A DNA stretch of 64,000 bases, taken from assembly GCF_003386285.1 (NCBI RefSeq), contig NZ_QPNC01000029.1, positions 43,693 to 107,692 of the forward strand, given 5' to 3'. Shown here one piece after another: positions 58,416-64,000 of the stretch (positions are counted from its first letter, which is position 1; every line of letters begins with the position of its first letter). Position numbers and translations under genes: made by a program. The notes under the pieces were generated by a model. That model searched no databases, had not been told where the DNA came from, and saw nothing but the letters and a program-made list of their open reading frames with translations. The stretch is from Nocardiopsis sp. FIRDI 009 (GTDB lineage: Bacteria; Actinomycetota; Actinomycetes; Streptosporangiales; Streptosporangiaceae).

Positions 58416-59327
58416 GCCGCTTCGGTTTCGTCGAGGAGTTCCGGGGCGTCTTTGGCGTCAAGCGGCTGTGCACGGTGCTGGGCCTGTCCCGGTCGAGCTT
58501 CTACGCCTGGCACAAGGGCCGATCCGCACGCCAGGAGCGGTCGGCACGGGACGCGCAGCTCACAGGGAAGATCCGCGAGGTCCACGAGGCCGATCCGGCG
58601 ATGGGGGAGCCGAGGATCACCGCTGAGCTTCGGGAGCAGGGGCACCGGGTCAACCACAAGCGGGTGGCCCGCCTGATGCGTGAGGCCGGGATCGTCGGCC
58701 TGCACCTGAGGAAGAGGGTGCGCACCACTGTGCCCGCCCCCTGCGACCAGCCGGTCCCGGACCTGCTGGAGCGGGACTTCACCGCCACCGAGCCAAACAC
58801 CCGCTACGTCGGTGACATCACCTACCTGCCCGTGGAGAAAGGCCGGTTCGGCGTATCTGGCGACGGTGATCGACCTGTTCTCGCGCCGGGTGGTGGGCTG
58901 ATCGATCGCCGATCACATGCGTACCGACCTGGTCACGGACGCGCTGGAGGCGGCCCGGGCCGAGCGCGGGTCCCTGGCCGGGGCGGTGTTCCACTCCAAC
59001 AGCCCGGTGTTGCAACGACCGGTTGAACTCACCCAGTACACGTCGGCGGCCTTCGCCGCGGTGTGCGACCGATGGGGTGTGGTGCGCTCCAGGGGCGCGG
59101 TCGGCTCCAGCGCGGACAACGCCGCGGCCGAGGCGTTCAACGCCACGCTCAAGCGGGAGACGCTCGTGGGGCGGGGTTTGAAGCGGTGGGCGAGCACCAG
59201 GGCGGCCCGCTTGGCGGTGTTCTCCTGGATCGGCCGCTACGACACCCGACGGCGGCATTCGGCGAACGGGCAGCTCAGCCCGCTCGTCTACGAGCAGCGG
59301 GCGGTTAGCCTGGGGCTCGCTGCCTGA
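58412..59327 (+). pseudogene. IS3-family transposase OrfB, inactivated
   Basis: The rve/DDE transposase is readable in two frames. HTH_21 region SSFYAWHKGRSARQ and the first Asp (YVGDITYLPV) are intact. Near 58850 one extra G breaks the frame (expected GRFAYLATVIDLFSRRVVGW). In the restored frame a TGA at 58899-58901 replaces the Trp codon of VGWSIADHM. Further on, the second catalytic Asp (HSDxGxQYTS) is replaced by HSNSPVLQRPVELTQYTS, Asn plus about ten inserted residues. The Glu region SSADNAAAEAFNATLKRE and the end are present. Three separate lesions make it inactive. Confidence 0.92.
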
Positions 59328-59355
59328 TCAGAGTGTGTCCACACTTCGGGGGGAA

Positions 59356-59605
59356 GCCCCGTGGTAGGGCTTGAGGAGGTCCGGGCCAGTGCCTTGGCAC
59401 GCCTGCATGACCTAGGCCGACACGGAACACCCGCCGGTTTCCTCACTGGCACCCCTAACGATTGAGTCCGAGTTCCAGCACCCATCAAAGGCTCCATCAC
59501 ACCCGGCACGAAGTAGATACGGGCCGCGGGTTCCTATCAGCCGCACAGCAGGACATCACGACGGGCACGAGGCATCCACCAAAGCCTCTGTTCCCGCTTA
59601 CCACC
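59356..59605. other. Gap to the right of the IS element
   Basis: 250 bp, clearly lower in GC than the chromosome. A 34-codon frame from GTG 59361 (VVGLEEVRASALARLHDLGR...) with no recognised family may be a gene remnant interrupted by the IS. Nothing else is supported. Confidence 0.4.
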
Positions 59606-60865
59606 TCATGTCAGCCCGAGGAGGACCTCCCGCCCCTCGTCACCGTCCTCTGAATAACTGAGGACGACAGCACCGGGAACAGCGGTGGTGGACAGAGCGG
59701 CCTTGTCGTCCTCTAGAGCCGCATCGCTCACGTCAATCGCCGAAGGCTCACCATCGTTCCCCCATGCGTGGAACCACACCTGCACCTCCTGATCGCGTGT
59801 GTCGCGCCCGTGGCCGATAACACCACCCTCCAAGACCGCTGGGTATTCCGACCGACTGGCCCCGCTGGGAATGGGCATTGCATTCAGGACCTCCCCCGAC
59901 AGGTCCTCCCTCCGGTACTCACCCTCTTCTGCGTACAGGACGACGACCGACTCGTCCTCCAGGACACCGATCACCGCCCCCTCCCACTCACCGAGGAGTT
60001 CACCGGTCACCACATCGAACACTCGAGTGGGACCGTTCAGGGTCCTCTCCGCCAGGTACCGATCAGTGAGGGGATCGTAACGGCGCTCGGGGGCGCCCAG
60101 GTCAGGCTCGGAGGGCCCGAAGTCCTCCTCAAACCGCCACAGCTCCTCACCCGTCGCCAGGTTCCGGCCGAGCAGACCGGCGCCATCTTCACCGCCGGTG
60201 CAGAAGAACCCCTCCAGGACGACCTCGCCAAGGACACTGGCTGCGGTGGTGTCCCTGCTCGGACCGTCGACCGTGGTGCACTCAGGGGGCTCTTCCTGAA
60301 CCCACAGGGCCTCACCGGTCTCCAGTGAGAGCGCTCTCAATGCGGGATCGTCGAAGGGGTCGCGAGCAACCCTCACACCATCGGCCACGTTCCGGCTGAA
60401 AGACCCCTCATCGATCCCCCTGTCACTGCTGGTGGCCTCCTCGACCGCGACTTCCTGCAGCACCTCCCCCGTGGACGGATCGAGTTCAACCAATGCGGAA
60501 CCGTCCTCGGGATCCTCGATCTCGACAGCCAGATAGTCACCCAGGTGCGATGCGTACGCCGCACGGGCATCCTCCCCCGCGCGGTACTCCCACAACTCCT
60601 CACCCGTGTCCCCCGCCAGCACGACGAAGCCGTCATCCAGGAGAACGGCAATGCCGACGGGCACCGGAACGGTATCGACGAGTCGAGCCCCTTCCGGTAC
60701 CTCCCACTCCCAACCGACCCGCTCGACCCGCTCGGGGTAGGCGAGCTCCCGAACATCGTCGTTCGTAGAATGCCCCGTACCTGAGGACAGCCCGCAACCG
60801 GCCAAAGGCAGAAGCAGAGAAGCGCACACCACCGTCAACAACCGGGTTCGTCCCGTCACACCCAT
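59606..60865 (-). CDS. Lipoprotein with beta-propeller (PQQ-like) repeats
   Basis: A 419-residue exported lipoprotein. The lipobox is LLLPLAGC with Cys24. The mature part has WD/PQQ-type blades with repeated TGE(E/A)LW and TGE(V/L)L turns (AGDTGEELWEY, DPSTGEVLQE, LETGEALWVQ, LATGEELWRF, VTGELLGEW), suggesting a seven- or eight-blade propeller. ATG 60865 gives the best signal peptide; a GTG at 60883 overlapping the upstream TGA (GTGA) is an alternative and would imply translational coupling. It ends a three-gene minus-strand unit with a T7SS-like cargo pair and may receive, anchor or neutralise that protein; unproven. Confidence 0.78.
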   Translation of the reverse strand: MGVTGRTRLLTVVCASLLLPLAGCGLSSGTGHSTNDDVRELAYPERVERVGWEWEVPEGARLVDTVPVPVGIAVLLDDGFVVLAGDTGEELWEYRAGEDARAAYASHLGDYLAVEIEDPEDGSALVELDPSTGEVLQEVAVEEATSSDRGIDEGSFSRNVADGVRVARDPFDDPALRALSLETGEALWVQEEPPECTTVDGPSRDTTAASVLGEVVLEGFFCTGGEDGAGLLGRNLATGEELWRFEEDFGPSEPDLGAPERRYDPLTDRYLAERTLNGPTRVFDVVTGELLGEWEGAVIGVLEDESVVVLYAEEGEYRREDLSGEVLNAMPIPSGASRSEYPAVLEGGVIGHGRDTRDQEVQVWFHAWGNDGEPSAIDVSDAALEDDKAALSTTAVPGAVVLSYSEDGDEGREVLLGLT

Positions 60866-60879
60866 CACGAATCCGCCGT

Positions 60880-63408
60880 TCACCACTTGCCCCACGCCAT
60901 TCCCAGGGTCCCCAAGAAGTTATCGACCGCGCTCTTCGTGCTCCCCTCGCCATCGACCCACGGCCTCTCGTCGACATAGTCGTACATATTGGCTAGTGCG
61001 GCGTCCTGGCTCTCCTCGTTGATGTCCCATTCATGGGGATCCAGGGGGATATAGCGGTCCTCCCCTTCACCCATGACGGCGCCGGGGTGGAGTTCCTCCA
61101 GGGCGTCCATGACATCCGGGTCGTTGGCCGCCAGAGCAGTGATGGCGAGAAGCTGCATGTCCTCTTGTGGCATCCAGTCGCCCGCGGTATCGATGCTGTC
61201 ACCTGCAGGTGGATTGTCCGAGATCTCAAGGGCTTCCTTGGCTAGGAACTTCGCCACCTCGACAACGACTCCGGGCACGTTCCTGTCCCCGGCGAATCCA
61301 CCGATGGTGTCCACGACCGCGTTGCGCACCTTGTTCGCGTGGTTGACAGCCTCAGTGTTGTCAGTCGACCGACGCTCGCTCTCGTTCTCCAACGCCACGT
61401 CGACCAACCCGAGCAGAGAACCGTAGGAGTTGGCCCCGCCGTGGTCCCGCGGTCCGTCGGCCAGGGAGAAGTCCCCCATCGTCTCCGCCCCGTAGTAAAC
61501 GACCTCGTTGTAGGTCTTCTGCGCAGCGTCGGCATCACCCATGATGATTTCCATGAAGTGCCGTCGACCGTCCGGACTCAGATACACGCGGTTCTGTTCG
61601 TCGTCCCAGCGCGTGCTGTAATCGGTTTCATCGTCGGTGTCGCCCAAGCCCTCCGTGTTGGCGAAGACGTCCATGTAGGAGGTGAAGACGTCGGACCAGG
61701 AGTCAGCAAGTTCTGGATTGAGGTGACCGGCGGCAACGTCACGCCACGTGACGTCGTCATCGCCCGTGACCTCATGGCCGGTGGAGAACATAGCCTCCCT
61801 GAAGTCCTCGTCCTCCATACGCTCCACCAGCGCCGCGAGAGCTTCAGCGGACCTTTGTTCCTCAGGGGAGAGTTCCGAGCGGACCTCCGAGTTCTCGTTC
61901 GGGGGTACACGATCCTCGGGATCAGCGGCGTCCTCAGCAATCCAGTCGGTCAGGCCACGAACCGACTCACCACCATCGTCCCAATCGAAGGTGAACAACG
62001 ACGTCAGCGCGTGGTCGAGCATGCCCTCCGCAGAGTCGTGTACGAGGTTCGGTATGAACTCCCCGTTCTCATCCTTGAAGTTGGGATGGACGAAGTCACC
62101 GGTGAGAATGGCGTGGTTCGCGTCGTCGTTCCGAGTCGAGGCGTCTAGAAGGGACCCCGCGTCCTCCTGGCTCAACCAGACATCAAAGTTCGACTCCGTT
62201 CCTCCCGCGTAGAGACCCATGGAGAGCATCAGAGTGCTCGACAAACCGGTGCCGCCTTCCAGATGGGGGTTCGTGTGGCGGAGTAGGTCGGCCAGGGCAC
62301 CTGCGTCCTCTGCCCACTCATCGATCATGTAGATCTCGGTGGAGTTCGGGGACTGAAGTGCCGGACTTTCGGCTGCCCTGCGTACGCTCTCGGGCAGGTC
62401 GTAGTAGCCCCCGCCAAGGCGGTGATCTGACAGAGCAAGGATTCCGTCACCAAGCACACCGAGCGCGTGCTCACGCTCCTCGTCGGTCAGATGGTCGCCC
62501 TCCATCACCGCAGGGAATCCAAGCGCGCCGTTGCCGTTGGGGTTCGCCTCTTCCAGGCTGTCGTAGAAGGCTCGGAGGAAGTCCATCTCCTCTTCTCGAT
62601 AGCCCGTGCCTCCCTGCTGGGCCTGCATGGCGTTGGCATTGATCATGCTCATCATCAGCATGAGCTCGTGATAGCGCTCGTCCAGAGGCTTTTCGCCGGA
62701 CCAGTAGTCCCCCAGCTCCTCGGCCCACTCCTCTGCGTTCTCCTCGGTCAGCTCCTGGCCATCGACCAGCATCGTGTAATGGTTCGGGTCGAGGTTGTAG
62801 AAGGCGAAGGAGTTGATCCCCGCATCGATGAGCGCCTGAACGTTGGCCTTCGTGGGCCCCTGCCGCAGCTTGTCGGCGACCTCGTCAGCGTTGTCCTCGA
62901 ACGCCTGATAGTTGGTGCGCTCCCGTTCCTCCAGGTCCGCCACCTTGGCAACGACCTCGTCGTAGATGTCACGGCACTTGTTCTCGTCACCGAACCAGCC
63001 CAGCCCCTCCCGCTCCGGGTAGGTCGCGGTGATGGTCTGGCCCTGGTACTTGTCCGGGATCTCGGCCCGCTTCGTCCTGAGGAACTCCCACCACTCCGAC
63101 ATCTGCGCCGAGCGTTCCTCCTTGAAGTCCTCCACGTACCGCGCCCACATCTCGATCATGGAGGAGGCGTAGACGATCGCCGTTCCGGCGTCCCGCCACA
63201 GCTGGAGTTCCTCGGCGGACTGGGCCTGGATGTTCCAGGCCATGAGGTCGGTGAACTGGGTGGCCGTGTCGTTGAAGTCGGCGTCGAGGTCGTCCGCCCT
63301 GCCCAGGAGTCGGGACTGGAGGGTGTCCAGCTCCTCTGCTCGGGTTCGGATCGCCTCGGGGTTCGCGGACGTGGTTCGGGCCAGGAAGGAGATGTCGAAG
63401 GAGGCCAT
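60880..63408 (-). CDS. Large WXG100-like type VII secretion-associated protein
   Basis: An 842-residue acidic, mostly helical protein without signal peptide. The N-terminus (SANPEAIRTRAEELDTLQSRLLGRADDLDADFNDTATQFTDLMAWNIQAQSAEELQLWRDAG) resembles a long WXG100/ESX hairpin, as in the actinobacterial DUF6571/TPR-region proteins thought to be type VII substrates. The rest carries helices such as HLTDEEREHALGVLGDGILALSDHRLGGGYYDLPESVRRA and no recognised catalytic motif. GC content is clearly below that of the core genes. ATG 63408; weak binding site AGAGCGAACG. Preceded by an EspC-like small gene and followed by a lipoprotein; possibly a secreted effector. No toxin domain can be named. Confidence 0.7.
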   Translation of the reverse strand: MASFDISFLARTTSANPEAIRTRAEELDTLQSRLLGRADDLDADFNDTATQFTDLMAWNIQAQSAEELQLWRDAGTAIVYASSMIEMWARYVEDFKEERSAQMSEWWEFLRTKRAEIPDKYQGQTITATYPEREGLGWFGDENKCRDIYDEVVAKVADLEERERTNYQAFEDNADEVADKLRQGPTKANVQALIDAGINSFAFYNLDPNHYTMLVDGQELTEENAEEWAEELGDYWSGEKPLDERYHELMLMMSMINANAMQAQQGGTGYREEEMDFLRAFYDSLEEANPNGNGALGFPAVMEGDHLTDEEREHALGVLGDGILALSDHRLGGGYYDLPESVRRAAESPALQSPNSTEIYMIDEWAEDAGALADLLRHTNPHLEGGTGLSSTLMLSMGLYAGGTESNFDVWLSQEDAGSLLDASTRNDDANHAILTGDFVHPNFKDENGEFIPNLVHDSAEGMLDHALTSLFTFDWDDGGESVRGLTDWIAEDAADPEDRVPPNENSEVRSELSPEEQRSAEALAALVERMEDEDFREAMFSTGHEVTGDDDVTWRDVAAGHLNPELADSWSDVFTSYMDVFANTEGLGDTDDETDYSTRWDDEQNRVYLSPDGRRHFMEIIMGDADAAQKTYNEVVYYGAETMGDFSLADGPRDHGGANSYGSLLGLVDVALENESERRSTDNTEAVNHANKVRNAVVDTIGGFAGDRNVPGVVVEVAKFLAKEALEISDNPPAGDSIDTAGDWMPQEDMQLLAITALAANDPDVMDALEELHPGAVMGEGEDRYIPLDPHEWDINEESQDAALANMYDYVDERPWVDGEGSTKSAVDNFLGTLGMAWGKW

Positions 63409-63472
63409 CGTTCGCTCTGCTGTCAGGGGGAGGGGGTGGCGGGGGAAGGGGTGGCCAGGCAGGGCTGGCGGG

Positions 63473-63805
63473 TCAGAAGTTGACTTGCAGGTTCACGCCG
63501 AGGTCCCAGGGGGTCTGGTAGTCTCCGGCGGCCTCCTGGTCATTCCGGGCGATCTCTGAGGCACCCGCCTGGATGTTCTCGGCGAGCTGCAGACCGTGTT
63601 CCTGCACCTCGACGATGGCCGGGCCGTACTCCTCCTTGTACGCCCGTAGCGCCGAGGAGACCTCGTCCCGCTGGGCGACGGTCTCGGCGTCCTCCATGAT
63701 CAGGTCGAACATGTCGGCCAGCCCCGCCATGGACTCGGCCAAAGCCTCAGCCAACTGAGCGCCCTCATAGCCCTCGATCGGATTCCCACCGGACTCACCT
63801 GACAT
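63473..63805 (-). CDS. EspC/WXG100-like small secretion partner
   Basis: A 110-residue helical protein (GYEGAQLAEALAESMAGLADMFDLIMEDAETVAQRDEVSSALRAYKEEYGPAIVEVQEHGLQLAENIQAGASEIARNDQEAAGDYQTP). Two helices joined by a short turn and the DQEAAGDY end recall ESX-secretion-associated EspC/DUF2580 proteins (usual end DxxxA). ATG 63805 with GAGAGG upstream; the in-frame extension to 63913 includes no such pattern. It lies 64 bp before the 842-aa gene, forming the usual small-partner/large-cargo order. Confidence 0.7.
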   Translation of the reverse strand: MSGESGGNPIEGYEGAQLAEALAESMAGLADMFDLIMEDAETVAQRDEVSSALRAYKEEYGPAIVEVQEHGLQLAENIQAGASEIARNDQEAAGDYQTPWDLGVNLQVNF

Positions 63806-63896
63806 ACCGACAGCCTCTCTCAGGTCGAAGACACGCACCAAAAGGGTCGTTACACGGCACGCAGCAGCAATGTCGCAACTACAGGGAGTAGGCGAC

Positions 63897-63902
63897 ACTA
63901 TA
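63897..63902 (-). promoter_or_regulatory. Candidate -10 box of the cargo operon
   Basis: On the minus strand TATAGT lies about 90 bp before ATG 63805 in an AT-richer stretch. A -35 box at normal spacing is not evident. Confidence 0.4.
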
Positions 63903-64000
63903 GCCATCTGCACGCGAGGGGTGAGTCACCACAGGCCCTAGCTTGGCGTTTAAGCTGCTTGCTTGTCTCTGGAGCGGCTCGTAGCACCCGCTTTGTTCTT

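Larger units (their letters stand above)
58069..59355 (+). mobile_element. IS3-family insertion sequence, decayed
   Basis: About 1.29 kb. The ends are 23-bp imperfect inverted repeats, 58069-58091 (TTCCCCCCGA...GTGGACATAC) and 59333-59355 (GTGTGTCCAC...TCGGGGGGAA), matching at 19 of 23 positions. Inside are orfA and a broken orfB in the -1 frame, the IS3 arrangement. No clear target duplication is seen. Confidence 0.85.

Noticed and set aside
59361..59465. 34-codon frame right of the IS as a real gene
   Set aside because: No binding site, very short, and begins only six bases from the IS end; more likely a remnant.
63917..63930. Inverted near-copy of the tRNA-His 3' end (GTGACTCACCCC on minus) as attR
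   Set aside because: Wrong orientation for an att pair and interrupted by a mismatch; probably coincidence.
1..64000. CRISPR array or antiphage defence locus
   Set aside because: No regularly spaced direct repeats and no Cas, restriction or other defence-type proteins were recognised in the window.

Overview
The window is very GC-rich chromosomal DNA with frequent GTG starts, many intrinsic hairpins without U-tails, and actinobacterial family types (DUF2510, SSI-like inhibitor, PimB-type GT4, MocR, leaderless orn, EspC-like type VII secretion partner). It most likely comes from a filamentous actinomycete close to Nocardiopsis/Streptomonospora. That placement is inference from gene content; no rRNA is present.

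Layout. (1) 0.2-4.6 kb: an amidohydrolase that has lost its metal ligands, alanine dehydrogenase (ald) with a strong terminator, an enolase-superfamily protein that has lost its catalytic lysines, and a MaoC hydratase. (2) 4.7-9.5 kb, minus strand: a methyltransferase and two large family-2 glycosyltransferases in one operon. (3) 10.5-14.1 kb: Fe/Mn superoxide dismutase, a divergent MocR regulator/monooxygenase-like pair with a candidate operator, and a methyltransferase. (4) 14.3-18.0 kb: biotin genes, bioA-bioD on minus and bioF on plus, separated by a region with a long nested hairpin. (5) 18.0-33.6 kb: SGNH hydrolase, ornithine aminotransferase, acyl-CoA synthetase, a DUF368 undecaprenyl-phosphate translocase candidate, thiD under a TPP riboswitch, an alanine/sodium symporter, two GT4 glycosyltransferases, an aminotransferase/LysR divergent pair and a DMT transporter. 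(6) 34.1-47.5 kb: GH20 hexosaminidase behind a DasR-type operator, D-serine-dehydratase-like enzyme, GDPD, a secreted acidic protein, gamma-glutamyltransferase, a candidate small RNA, NlpC/P60 hydrolase, a polA-like polymerase, a D-2-hydroxyacid dehydrogenase and a TrmH methyltransferase. (7) 47.6-55.9 kb: envelope/secreted proteins (SSI-like inhibitor, tandem binding-protein/VWA paralogues, a DUF2510 protein with eight threonine repeats) ending at oligoribonuclease.

From tRNA-His (55.95 kb) to the right edge the window is an accessory island: the tRNA 3' end is repeated 134 bp downstream and that copy is flanked by paired GGGTGCAC repeats, followed by a tyrosine integrase, a convergent excisionase-like gene, a decayed IS3-family element and a lower-GC three-gene module resembling type VII secretion cargo (EspC-like partner, 842-aa protein, lipoprotein). 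The right boundary of the island is not in the window.

The most interesting items are the attP-like architecture at tRNA-His, the cargo module, the phosphoacceptor-like repeat protein, the orphan RNA candidate at 42.2-42.45 kb, the long hairpin upstream of bioF, and several enzymes whose folds are kept while catalytic residues are lost.
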